The notes: a model not told the origin generated them from the letters alone. A stretch of 40,982 nucleotides of DNA from Commensalibacter sp963921845 (GCF_963921845.1 NZ_CAWUGZ010000080.1:1-40982), one strand, 5' to 3'. Counted from the stretch's first letter, positions 33,777 through 40,982 are shown. A program made the numbers and translations.

Positions 33777-35093
33777 ATGATGCAGCCGATTGGGATAGCT
33801 AATACTCTTTTACTTTCTATTGTTAAAGAAAATCGTGAAGGTCATGCTTGCGGTATATACTCAGTTTGTAGTGCTCACCCTTTAGTTATTGAGGCGGCCT
33901 TAGAGTATGCAAAACATGCAAACTCTCCTTTGTTAATTGAAGCAACCTGCAATCAAGTTAATCATCTTGGCGGTTACACCGGTATGAAGCCTCAAGATTA
34001 TTATCAATACGTTGTTGGTATGGCTAAAAGCAAAAATTTCCCTATGGATAAACTTATTTTAGGAGGAGATCATCTTGGCCCTAACCCTTGGCGGCATTTG
34101 CCCGTCAAAGAGGCTATGGAGCAGGCAAAAAAAATGGTCGTTGCATATGTTGAGGCTGGGTTTTCTAAAATTCATCTGGATGCAAGTATGTCTTGCTTAG
34201 GAGATCAGGAACCGTTGACCGATGAAACGATTGCCGATCGCGCTGCGGAATTGTGTAAAGTGGCTGAAGAGGCTGCCTTAAAAGTAGGATCCAGTCCTCT
34301 TTATATTATTGGGACAGAAGTTCCTGTTCCAGGTGGGGAAGTTAGCCGTGGAGAGAAGACATCATTAAAAGACCGAATTGTGGTAACACAAAAAGATGCT
34401 GTAAAAAAAACACTGAGTGCTCATTGCTCTGCATTCGAGAAATATGGATTAAAACAGGCTTGGAACAGAACCATAGGGATCGTTACGCAGCCAGGTGTTG
34501 ATTTTGATGACCAACATGTGCTGGATTATAGTCCGCAAAAAGCCAGTCAACTTTCTTCGTGCATATTGACGGTTCCTCGTTTTGTTTTTGAAGCGCATTC
34601 AACGGACTATCAAACGCAAACCTCTTTGAGTTGTTTGGTCAAAGATCATTTTGCTATATTGAAGGTAGGGCCAGAATTAACGTTTGCATTTCGTGAAGCC
34701 TTATTTTCATTAAGTTATATAGAAGATATTTTGTATGAACGGAAAGATCGGTCGCAGATTCGAGATGTAATTGAGACGGTTATGGTCCAGAATCCTCAAT
34801 ATTGGCAAGACTATTATAAGGGTGATAGTTCTGAGCAAAAAATAGCGCGTTTCTATAGTTATAGTGATCGAATTCGTTATTATTGGCCTGAGCCAAAAAT
34901 TGTAAGCGCCTATAATTGTTTGATCAAAAATATAAGAAATAAGCTACCATCTGAAACGTTGCTTTCTCAGTTTCTTCCAGAAGTTTATCATGCTTGCCGA
35001 GCTGGACAACTTGAAAAAGACCCGGAAGTTTGGCTGAAATATAAGGTTGGTTTGGTTTTAAAAAAATATTCTAAAGCCTGTTCTTTGAATTAA
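33777..35093 (+). CDS. GatZ/KbaZ-family protein (PF08013), candidate D-tagatose-6-phosphate 4-epimerase
   Basis: A 438-residue TIM-barrel protein. Family signatures are SAHPLVIEAALEYA, LLIEATCNQVNHLGGYTGM, LGGDHLGPNPW and FSKIHLDASMSCLGD. In enterobacteria GatZ and KbaZ were described as noncatalytic partners of class II tagatose-bisphosphate aldolases, but an Agrobacterium member was shown to be a C4-epimerase converting D-tagatose 6-phosphate to D-fructose 6-phosphate. No GatY/KbaY aldolase gene is present here, which favours the epimerase role. GGAG lies 13 bases upstream; ATG 33780 is an equal alternative. Confidence 0.9.
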   Translation: MMQPIGIANTLLLSIVKENREGHACGIYSVCSAHPLVIEAALEYAKHANSPLLIEATCNQVNHLGGYTGMKPQDYYQYVVGMAKSKNFPMDKLILGGDHLGPNPWRHLPVKEAMEQAKKMVVAYVEAGFSKIHLDASMSCLGDQEPLTDETIADRAAELCKVAEEAALKVGSSPLYIIGTEVPVPGGEVSRGEKTSLKDRIVVTQKDAVKKTLSAHCSAFEKYGLKQAWNRTIGIVTQPGVDFDDQHVLDYSPQKASQLSSCILTVPRFVFEAHSTDYQTQTSLSCLVKDHFAILKVGPELTFAFREALFSLSYIEDILYERKDRSQIRDVIETVMVQNPQYWQDYYKGDSSEQKIARFYSYSDRIRYYWPEPKIVSAYNCLIKNIRNKLPSETLLSQFLPEVYHACRAGQLEKDPEVWLKYKVGLVLKKYSKACSLN

Positions 35094-35221
35094 ATAAAAG
35101 AATGTTCGTCTTGAATTTAATTTATCCTTTGGTTTTCAAAACCCCAACGGTGAAGATTTGATTTTCTATTTATTAAGTTATAAAGATTTTTTTAATTTAA
35201 AAATATTTAACTTTATAAATT

Positions 35222-35255
35222 TTCAGCCTGTTTTATGCTGTAAGAACAGGCTGAA
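35222..35255. terminator. bidirectional terminator between the polyol operon and dalD
   Basis: TTCAGCCTGTT (35222-35232) and AACAGGCTGAA (35245-35255) form a perfect eleven-base stem with a 12-base loop in the 167-base convergent gap. T-rich sequence follows on the plus strand. It would serve the SDR-kinase-epimerase operon and, from the other side, dalD. Confidence 0.7.
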
Positions 35256-35260
35256 TTTAG

Positions 35261-36649
35261 TTAAGTTTTATTGTTATATTGCTCTACCCATGTTTTTAAG
35301 CTGTCAATAGTACTACGCATACGTTCGATAAAATCGGGTTTGCCAGCGATTTCACCGAATAAGGTTTTGTCACCAGCAAATTCAGCCACAGGATCTTTTT
35401 TTTCGAAAAGCGCGTGCATGGTTTTTTCGTCTAGTATACCGTCTTGATATTGATAAGGCAGATTTCCTTTATGCCATTCTTCCATAAAAACGAAAAACAA
35501 AGCGGGCAACACAATCGTTGCGTTGGGTTCTTTGTGATCTTTATAGCATTCAATCAAAGTCGGAGAAATAAAACCAGGTATTTTTGATAGGCTATCTGCA
35601 GACACACGTTGGTTTGTATCTTTAATGTAAGGATTGCTAAAGCGGTCAATGACAACGTCACGATAATTTTCTAAATTAAGTGGGCTTGGCGTTAAGCAAG
35701 GAATAACATCCTGGGTAACATAATCCCAAACCATTTTTTTGATCTCTTTAACCTGGATTCCTTCATGTATAAATGATAATCCGATTAGCGTTCCCGCCCA
35801 AGCGACGCAACTATGACTGGCATTTAAGATACGGATTTTGGCTTCTTCCCAAGGTTGCACGGAACTAACCATTTCAACACCTACTTTTTCTAAGGCAGGT
35901 CTTCCGTTTATAAAGTGATCCTCAATCACCCATTGGATAAACGCTTCGCCCATAACCGGGGCACAATCATTTTCGCCAGTTTTTTCTAAGATACGTTTTG
36001 GTAGATCAGCAGGGGGTCTTGGCACAATACGATCCACCATATCGTTTGGGGACGTTGTATTTTTTTTTACCCACTCTATCAAATCATGGTCTTTATGTAA
36101 TTCTAAAAATTGTAAAAAACCATGGCGGAAACGATCGCCATTATGTCTTAAATTATCGCAACTCAATAGGGTAACGGGTCTGCCGTTTTCTTTAATTCTT
36201 TCCTTAAGGATAACGCGTAATGCACCATAAATTGTACAAATTCTTCCTTCCAATTCTGCTTTGATATCAGCGCTTGAAGAATCTAACTCATGGTTTGTAT
36301 CCAGATAATATCCGCCTTCTGTAACGGTAAAGGCAATCACTTTAGTTTCAGATTTTTTTCCCTGTTCAATTAAAGAACTCATTTTATCATCCCAGGGAAG
36401 AATCTTTTTAATAGAGGTAATTTTTTCGTACTGTCTTTCTCCTTGAGGAGTAACGGTTTCTAAAACAAACCCGTTTCTTTGTTTTGTTAAAGCGTTAAGC
36501 AAAGGAACAACGTCCTGGCGAACCCCACCTAGGGCAATATGCCACTGTTCTTGCGATATTTGATTTACCCTTTGTATATACCAGGCTTGATGCGCACGAT
36601 GAAATGATCCTGCACCAATATGCATCCATACGTTAATCATTAATTTCAT
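35261..36649 (-). CDS. dalD: D-arabinitol 4-dehydrogenase
   Basis: A 462-residue polyol-specific long-chain dehydrogenase (mannitol dehydrogenase family). WMHIGAGSFHRAHQAWYI is the N-terminal NAD-binding motif, and AKIRILNASHSC carries the Kx4Nx2H catalytic signature. Segments such as ETVTPQGERQYEKITSIKK, AFTVTEGGYYLDT and VFMEEWHKGNLPYQYQDGILD match Klebsiella DalD so closely that the assignment to D-arabinitol (to D-xylulose) is good; related enzymes also oxidise mannitol to fructose. No xylulokinase is in view. I use ATG 36649 after a GGAAA site; a TTG at 36658 and an ATG at 36640 are alternatives. Confidence 0.92.
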   Translation of the reverse strand: MKLMINVWMHIGAGSFHRAHQAWYIQRVNQISQEQWHIALGGVRQDVVPLLNALTKQRNGFVLETVTPQGERQYEKITSIKKILPWDDKMSSLIEQGKKSETKVIAFTVTEGGYYLDTNHELDSSSADIKAELEGRICTIYGALRVILKERIKENGRPVTLLSCDNLRHNGDRFRHGFLQFLELHKDHDLIEWVKKNTTSPNDMVDRIVPRPPADLPKRILEKTGENDCAPVMGEAFIQWVIEDHFINGRPALEKVGVEMVSSVQPWEEAKIRILNASHSCVAWAGTLIGLSFIHEGIQVKEIKKMVWDYVTQDVIPCLTPSPLNLENYRDVVIDRFSNPYIKDTNQRVSADSLSKIPGFISPTLIECYKDHKEPNATIVLPALFFVFMEEWHKGNLPYQYQDGILDEKTMHALFEKKDPVAEFAGDKTLFGEIAGKPDFIERMRSTIDSLKTWVEQYNNKT

Positions 36650-36865
36650 CTTTTCCAAAATTATTAACTGTTAAGAGTATAATTGCTATTTTTATAAGTG
36701 GTAAAAGCTATTCTAGAAGTCACGACATTTTTACTTTTAAGAGGTTATCATATTTAAATCGTGATGAAATATAGGTGATGTTTAATGTTAATCCTAACCT
36801 TGTTCAGCTATTTTTTCATTAAATTTATTTACTTTTTTATTTTTTTTTAAGTAGGAATAATTGAG

Positions 36866-36961
36866 GTGGCTATAGCTGTTATTGTTTTTGATGAGTTAAT
36901 TAAAATGCAACTTAGAAACTGCATTAATCAACATATCGATAGAATATTAATAAATTTATAG
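36866..36961 (+). CDS. doubtful 31-codon small ORF
   Basis: GTG 36866 to TAG 36961, preceded by AGGAA at 36853-36857 with normal spacing. The peptide begins VAIAVIVFDELIK and has no recognised family. In DNA this AT-rich, a frame of this length is common, so only the ribosome binding site argues for it. Confidence 0.15.
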   Translation: MAIAVIVFDELIKMQLRNCINQHIDRILINL

Positions 36962-37197
36962 AAATGTTTAGAGGAAAGTTTATTTTACTGAGTTTTTCTA
37001 TTGGTACGGGTATAGTGGTTTATAAAGAATGTATTTAAAGAAATAATAAACTTAAATTTTAGAGCATGGATTTGTAATTTTACTAACCCTAATTCTATCG
37101 AGTTGGACTAAAAAAATAGTAATCTTCATCGTAATTTAACAATTAATTTGTCATATAACAATTTATTACAATTTCTCCTTACCTAAAAAAGAAAAAC

Positions 37198-37237
37198 CTA
37201 CTCATTTTTACAATTAAAAAAGTAGAGATTTTTTTTT
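37198..37237 (+). terminator. hairpin and T-run just upstream of the regulator gene
   Basis: CTACT (37198-37202) pairs with AGTAG (37221-37225), and after a two-base bulge TTTTT pairs with AAAAA; nine T residues follow at 37229-37237. It has the form of an intrinsic terminator and ends 21 bases before the regulator ATG, so it may end an upstream transcript or act as an attenuator. Confidence 0.4.
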
Positions 37238-37258
37238 GAAATTGAATAAATTACGATT

Positions 37259-37993
37259 ATGAGCAAAAAAGAGGTTACACCAACAATTGGTGAAAATTTA
37301 AAAAGATACAGAAAAAGAATGGGTCTTAGTCAGACTGAACTTGCAAAACTTGTAAAAGAGATGACGGATGGGCGCTGTTCGCAACAAACTATTGGAAACA
37401 TAGAAACGGGAAAAATACAAGAAAGTAAATTACTACCTTATATAGCATTCATTTTAGGAGTTAAATTAAGTGCTTTAAACCCAATTATCAAAGAAAACAC
37501 AGACTTATTAGCCGTAGAAGAGAGAATATCTCCTTTGCTGAGGTCCTCAGTAAAAAATGTTTCCTCTAATTTTTTTCAATCTTCTTTTATCGACAATTTA
37601 GCTCCTCTGCGTGATGAAATACCGATTTATGAAACACTCGGTATGGCGCAGGAAGGGTTTCATATAACAGATACCCCTGTAGAATATATGCCCAGGCCAC
37701 ATGTGGTCAAACTCGAAAAAAATGCATTTGGGATTACAATAGGGATACGTAATTTAGAACCCGCTTTGAGAATCGGTGATGTAATTATTGTGCATCCTAG
37801 AAAAATCGTTAAACCTACAAAACTTTGTTTATTAGTTAATAACTCTGGTGAACGAAATGTGTATAATTTAGGAGAATTCGTTGATGAGAACCCATTAAAC
37901 TGGATTATTAAGCAATATAATCCCTTTGAAAAAAAGATTTTGTCTAAAAGTGATTGGCAAAAATGTTACGCAATTGTTGCTAAATTTTTTTAA
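37259..37993 (+). CDS. XRE-type HTH regulator with degenerate S24 (LexA/CI-like) domain
   Basis: A 244-residue DNA-binding protein. The N-terminal helix-turn-helix spans about 10-70 (IGENLKRYRKRMGLSQTELAKLV, QQTIGNIETGK). The C-terminal half (about 120-244) follows the LexA/CI peptidase fold in IPIYETLGMAQEGF and LEPALRIGDVIIVHP. The catalytic serine position of the usual GDSMEP motif is asparagine N165 (IRNLEP), and the lysine position appears to be Y202 or N203 (NVYNLG), so self-cleavage is not expected. It may sense something else through this domain. There is no good ribosome binding site. It looks like a stand-alone chromosomal regulator; no prophage genes surround it. Confidence 0.8.
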   Translation: MSKKEVTPTIGENLKRYRKRMGLSQTELAKLVKEMTDGRCSQQTIGNIETGKIQESKLLPYIAFILGVKLSALNPIIKENTDLLAVEERISPLLRSSVKNVSSNFFQSSFIDNLAPLRDEIPIYETLGMAQEGFHITDTPVEYMPRPHVVKLEKNAFGITIGIRNLEPALRIGDVIIVHPRKIVKPTKLCLLVNNSGERNVYNLGEFVDENPLNWIIKQYNPFEKKILSKSDWQKCYAIVAKFF

Positions 37994-38031
37994 TATTATT
38001 TTATTAAAACATTTAAATACGCATTATTGAG

Positions 38032-38045
38032 TTGACATAGGTCAA
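38032..38045. promoter_or_regulatory. FNR/FixK-type dyad
   Basis: TTGAC-ATAG-GTCAA is a perfect dyad of the form TTGA[CT]-N4-[AG]TCAA, the consensus of CRP/FNR-superfamily oxygen regulators. Its left half is also a perfect TTGACA -35 hexamer, although the matching -10 (TAATTT after 16 bases) is weak. Confidence 0.4.
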
Positions 38046-38068
38046 AAAAATGGTAATTTTATTTTTGG

Positions 38069-38198
38069 TAAGAAGTTAACCCATAACTTCTTATTTGTGC
38101 AAAGATTGCCCTTCTTATATCGATGATCTTAAGCATGAATTATCTGTGCTTTTTTCAATTGTAAAAACAGAATGAAGTTAAATTTCATTCTGTTTTTA
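38069..38198 (+). ncRNA. candidate small noncoding RNA
   Basis: An orphan interval with the layout of a small RNA gene. TAAGAAGTTA (38069-38078) and TAACTTCTTA (38084-38093) make a perfect ten-base stem closed by ACCCA. A weaker five-base stem with T-run follows at 38131-38155, and a 15-base perfect terminator ends it at 38198. TTGACA lies upstream at 38032-38037. There is no ORF of note. It could instead be the regulator gene's 3' untranslated region. Confidence 0.3.
38162..38198. terminator. strong bidirectional rho-independent terminator
   Basis: TAAAAACAGAATGAA (38162-38176) and TTCATTCTGTTTTTA (38184-38198) form a perfect 15-base stem with a seven-base loop. Each strand ends in a five-T run. 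It lies about 170 bases after the regulator gene. Confidence 0.8.
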
Positions 38199-38466
38199 TT
38201 TATGGCATTTAAAAAAATGTAGATATTGATTAGGAATCGAAACATATCATTTTCTTGTGTAGATTCTGGGCATTGTATTGGTTTGCAGTGCTTCTAAGGA
38301 TTAACAGATTATCAGTACATATTAATTATTTATCCAATTTTTTATATTATTAACGAAGAATTGTTGTATAACTTTAATCGCATTTAGAATAGTAAATCAA
38401 AACTTATACTATAATCGTGTTTAAATTGTTAACGATAGACCTTTAATAAATATTTTGTGTCGGAGA

Positions 38467-38482
38467 CCCAATAAAAATTGGG
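38467..38482 (+). promoter_or_regulatory. hairpin over the ribosome binding site of the dicarboxylate transporter gene
   Basis: CCCAAT (38467-38472) and ATTGGG (38477-38482) pair perfectly around AAAA. The right arm includes the GGGA that is the only near-normal Shine-Dalgarno sequence for ATG 38494, so the hairpin would hide it. A second purine tract, CGGAG at 38461-38465, is too far upstream. Confidence 0.45.
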
Positions 38483-38493
38483 AATAATTTTTA

Positions 38494-39753
38494 ATGAATA
38501 AAAAACCATTCTATAGAGTACTTTATATTCAAGTTATTTTCGCCATTTTATTAGGAATTGCGTTGGGATACTTTTTCCCAAACATAGGTCTATCCTGTAA
38601 ACCATTAGGGGACGGTTTTATTAAAATTGTTAAAATGATCATTGCTCCAGTTATTTTTTTGACAGTCGTTATCGGCATTGCTGGTATGAGCGATATGAAA
38701 AAAGTAGGCAGTGTTGTGGTGAAATCCATGGTTTATTTTTTTGTATTTTCAACGTTTGCTTTGATTATCGGTTTGCTCATTGGCAATATAGTTCGACCTG
38801 GTGAGGGATTAATTTTACATTCAACGAACATGCAACTTAATGATGTTGCAATTTATGTTAAGCAAGCTCAACAGAGTTCGATCGTTGATTTCTTTATGAA
38901 TATTATTCCGGATACTGCGTTAAGTCCCATGGTAAATGGAAATATTTTACAAATTCTTTTTATTTCTATTATTTTTGGTATTTCAGTTTCATCCATTGGG
39001 GAAAAAGGGAAACCCCTACTAGAATTTTTACAAAATTTAGCTATACCTGTTTTCAAAATGATTGACATATTAATGCGTTTAGCCCCTATAGGTGCTTTTG
39101 GAGCAATGGCTTTTACCATAAATCGGTATGGAATCGGTTCTATGGAAAATTTAATAGTATTGATTGTCACGTTTTACTTAACTTCTCTTTTTTTTACTGT
39201 TGGAATATTGGGGATTGTTGCTAAATACAACGGGTTTTCTATTTTTAAATTAATGAATTACATTAAAAGTGAAATTCTTCTAGTCCTTGGCACTTCTTTT
39301 TCTGAAGCGGCATTACCTCTATTAATGGAAAAAATGGAAAGAGCTGGTTGTCAAAAGTCAGTTGTAGGTTTGGTTATACCTATTGGATATTCATTTAATT
39401 TAAGTGGTACCAATATTTATATGACGTTATGTGCTTTATTTGTTGCGCAGATTAGTCAAGTCCACCTATCTTTATCACAGCAATTAACCTTATTATTTGT
39501 TGCTGTATTGAGTTCTAAGGGGGCGGCTGGAGTAACGGGGGCAGGTTTCGTTACTCTAGCTGCAACTTTATCTGTTATTCCTACCATTCCTATTGGTGGT
39601 ATGGCATTTATCTTGGGAATTGACAGAATAATGTCTGAATGTCGATCTGTGACTAATGTGATTGGAAACGCCTGCGCTAGTCTAGTCGTTGCGCGTTGGG
39701 AAAAAGCCTTAGATGTTCAGGAAATGAATAAAGCTTTTAAAGTTATTTCTTGA
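38494..39753 (+). CDS. DctA-type dicarboxylate/cation symporter (DAACS family)
   Basis: A 419-residue inner-membrane transporter of the glutamate/C4-dicarboxylate symporter family. KPLGDGFIKIVKMIIAPVIF, MRLAPIGAFGAMAFTI, GCQKSVVGLVIPIGYSFNL, SSKGAAGVTGAGF and GIDRIMSE align closely with E. coli DctA, which imports succinate, fumarate and malate. The conserved NxDGT motif is NLSGT here (S304 for aspartate), and the hairpin-1 SSSES is SFSEA (268-272). R384, T387 and N388 of the substrate-binding helix are kept. Dicarboxylate uptake is likely but coupling ion or substrate may differ. It is a single-gene unit. Confidence 0.88.
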   Translation: MNKKPFYRVLYIQVIFAILLGIALGYFFPNIGLSCKPLGDGFIKIVKMIIAPVIFLTVVIGIAGMSDMKKVGSVVVKSMVYFFVFSTFALIIGLLIGNIVRPGEGLILHSTNMQLNDVAIYVKQAQQSSIVDFFMNIIPDTALSPMVNGNILQILFISIIFGISVSSIGEKGKPLLEFLQNLAIPVFKMIDILMRLAPIGAFGAMAFTINRYGIGSMENLIVLIVTFYLTSLFFTVGILGIVAKYNGFSIFKLMNYIKSEILLVLGTSFSEAALPLLMEKMERAGCQKSVVGLVIPIGYSFNLSGTNIYMTLCALFVAQISQVHLSLSQQLTLLFVAVLSSKGAAGVTGAGFVTLAATLSVIPTIPIGGMAFILGIDRIMSECRSVTNVIGNACASLVVARWEKALDVQEMNKAFKVIS

Positions 39754-40243
39754 TACATTCAAAGTTATTTATGGGTGATTAGGCATATGTAAGTTAAGGA
39801 AATGTTTAACTAATAATATTTATTAAAACGTGAAACTATCGATTAATAAGCACGTTTAATATACAATATTAAGGGAGTGTACTGAATTGTTTGTTGTAAT
39901 ACAGCGATACGATTTGCATGAAAATTTATTTAAAAATTAATTGAATACAATGCTATTCATGAGATGTACAATACGGGTCATAAAAAAATAATGCTGAATT
40001 TAATTGAAGATAAACCTAGCATGTATATTTCATTGGGTATCCTAAAATAAAAATTATTTTTTAGTTTAAAAGAAAAAAACAAATATCAAATAGATTATAA
40101 CGAAAGTTAAGTAACTTAATTATACAAAGTTTGCGTTAAACTTAAAACGAACAAAACTTATCTGGATTTAATTGAGTTTGTAAAACCTGGATAGTAAAAG
40201 AATGGATTTTGTAATATTTTAAAATGTCCTATCTCACTCACGA
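39754..40243. other. 490-base gap without a recognisable gene
   Basis: AT-rich sequence between the ends of the convergent transporter and secreted-protein genes. All frames are interrupted. A small dyad TTAAGT-AACTTAA lies near 40107-40119. I see no GC-rich terminator, RNA gene or protein remnant. Confidence 0.5.
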
Positions 40244-40810
40244 CTAAGCTCGTAATCCTTGGTGCTTTTGTATAGAATGCTTTAATTCTTTTAATTTTGG
40301 TTCTTTTTGTAATTCTTGATATGATTTTCCGTTCCAAATCCATATCGAATTACCGACCAGGAGATCGTGCATTGTTTTATGTGCTTTTTTTTGAATTTCA
40401 ATATTGCCAGTAACGGAGTCAAGTATTTTTATCCATTTATTATTGTTTTTATAATAGGCGGTAGTTGTACAACCTCCTGACCCGCAAAGGCTGGAAGACT
40501 GCAATTGAATAAATAATACTTGTCGTATATTATTGTTGGCTGTCAGATTGGCCGTGCCAATTAAAATTAAAGGAATATCATTATGTTGTTCAGCGAAATC
40601 GAGGTCATGTTTGCTAAGTTCTAGTGCAACTTGATAGAGAGGATGGTTAGGTTGTGTAGTAAACACTATAGTATTTAAGTGGGTTTTGTTGTTAGAACGG
40701 TCAGAACCGTTGGCAATAGTGTTAGTTACAGATAAAAAATTGAAATTAATGATACTAACGATAGTAAAAAAAAGCGAGCGTTTAAAATATTTAAAATAGG
40801 CAAAACGCAT
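40244..40810 (-). CDS. secreted protein of unknown function
   Basis: A 188-residue protein with an N-terminal signal sequence (basic MRFAYFKYFKR, then a hydrophobic stretch to about residue 34), so probably periplasmic. The core has FIQLQSSSLCGSGGCTTTAYY, with C109 and C114 in a CGSGGC arrangement that may form a disulfide loop, and a following WIKILDSVTGNIEI segment. I do not recognise a named family with known function, although CGSGGC loops occur in other small exported proteins. GAGG lies seven bases before ATG 40810. It is monocistronic as far as the window shows. Confidence 0.75.
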   Translation of the reverse strand: MRFAYFKYFKRSLFFTIVSIINFNFLSVTNTIANGSDRSNNKTHLNTIVFTTQPNHPLYQVALELSKHDLDFAEQHNDIPLILIGTANLTANNNIRQVLFIQLQSSSLCGSGGCTTTAYYKNNNKWIKILDSVTGNIEIQKKAHKTMHDLLVGNSIWIWNGKSYQELQKEPKLKELKHSIQKHQGLRA

Positions 40811-40982
40811 AATAACCTCTTTTATACAAAAATTGACTTCTAATCACTTAAAAAATAATAAATATATCTTAAGTTCAAGGTTTTATTTATTTTTTAAGAG
40901 AAACAGTACCACAACGTTTTTTAACGTAATAAAATAATTTATTGATTATAACATATTATTTTAGTCTATTTTATACAGTTTG
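40811..40982. other. upstream region at the window end
   Basis: The 172 bases upstream of the secreted-protein gene are AT-rich with no open frame that looks real. A minus-strand TATAAT-like sequence near 40948-40953 could belong to its promoter. Confidence 0.3.

Larger units (their letters stand above)
36659..37258. other. 600-base divergent gap with no confident gene
   Basis: Lies between dalD (-) and the regulator gene (+). It is very AT-rich. It holds a doubtful 31-codon frame with a good ribosome binding site (36866-36961), a variant of the AACTTAATTT motif near 37048, two near-identical 11-mers (37138-37148 and 37157-37167), and a hairpin with a nine-T run (37198-37237). I see no recognisable protein remnant. 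Confidence 0.5.
37994..38493. other. 500-base gap with structured elements and no gene
   Basis: Between the regulator gene and the dicarboxylate transporter gene. The first 200 bases hold an FNR/FixK-like dyad, a ten-base hairpin and a very strong terminator, described separately. A TATAAT at 38410-38415 may be the -10 of the transporter promoter, but no good -35 precedes it. A hairpin covers the transporter's ribosome binding site. Confidence 0.6.

Noticed and set aside
37259..37993. prophage immunity region
   Set aside because: A CI-like regulator alone is not enough; no Cro, integrase, excisionase, structural or lysis gene lies nearby.

Overview
This is a visibly AT-rich stretch of bacterial chromosome, densely coding and mostly syntenic housekeeping. 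The combination of a ChvG/ChvI two-component pair, an alphaproteobacterial-type RapZ, a sorbitol dehydrogenase of the Rhodobacter SmoS/PolS type, a D-arabinitol dehydrogenase and complete ETF/ETF-QO genes suggests an alphaproteobacterium. Polyol use together with low GC makes an AT-rich member of the Acetobacteraceae (Commensalibacter-like) my best guess; this is inference, not a database result. No rRNA, tRNA, CRISPR array or intact mobile element was seen.

Layout. 1-5074 (+): the tail of an unidentified gene, then gmk, hldE, an AGE-family sugar epimerase/isomerase and dnaB, whose start overlaps the AGE gene and lies just downstream of two abutting DnaA-box-like sequences. 5075-5660 has no gene. 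5661-14456 (-): a long co-oriented series, read in transcription order etfQO, etfB, etfA, a 43-codon membrane ORF, znuA-znuC-znuB-type metal ABC transporter, rapZ, purH. 14562-20230 (-): chvI, chvG, an OmpW-like porin, hemN and a 2OG-Fe(II) oxygenase. 20507-27405 (+): grpE, dnaK, dnaJ, dapB, metK, trmB, with a strong terminator between dnaK and dnaJ. 27398-28063 (-) is a DedA membrane protein whose normal N-terminus has no good start codon. It sits next to about 0.9 kb of fossil IS5-family transposase sequence, apparently the tail of one copy followed by the head of another. 29029-30247 (-): a GT2 glycosyltransferase and a DUF333 lipoprotein.

30444-36649 is an accessory sugar-alcohol island. 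It holds an RbtT/DalT-type polyol permease (-), a divergent operon of SDR polyol dehydrogenase, PfkB sugar kinase and GatZ/KbaZ-family (PF08013) protein (+), and a convergent D-arabinitol 4-dehydrogenase (-). By analogy with the Agrobacterium galactitol/altritol route (oxidation to D-tagatose, kinase to tagatose 6-phosphate, PF08013 C4-epimerase to fructose 6-phosphate), this could be a compact MFS-fed polyol-to-fructose-6-phosphate pathway without PTS, ABC transporter or aldolase. A palindromic motif (AATTAAGCTTAATTT and variants) recurs in the gaps around the permease and glycosyltransferase genes.

37259-40810 (+/-): a CI/LexA-like regulator that has lost both residues of the S24 self-cleavage dyad, an orphan gap with an FNR/FixK-like dyad and two strong hairpins that could be a small RNA gene, a DctA-type dicarboxylate transporter with a hairpin over its ribosome binding site and an altered NMDGT-type motif, and a secreted protein of unknown function.
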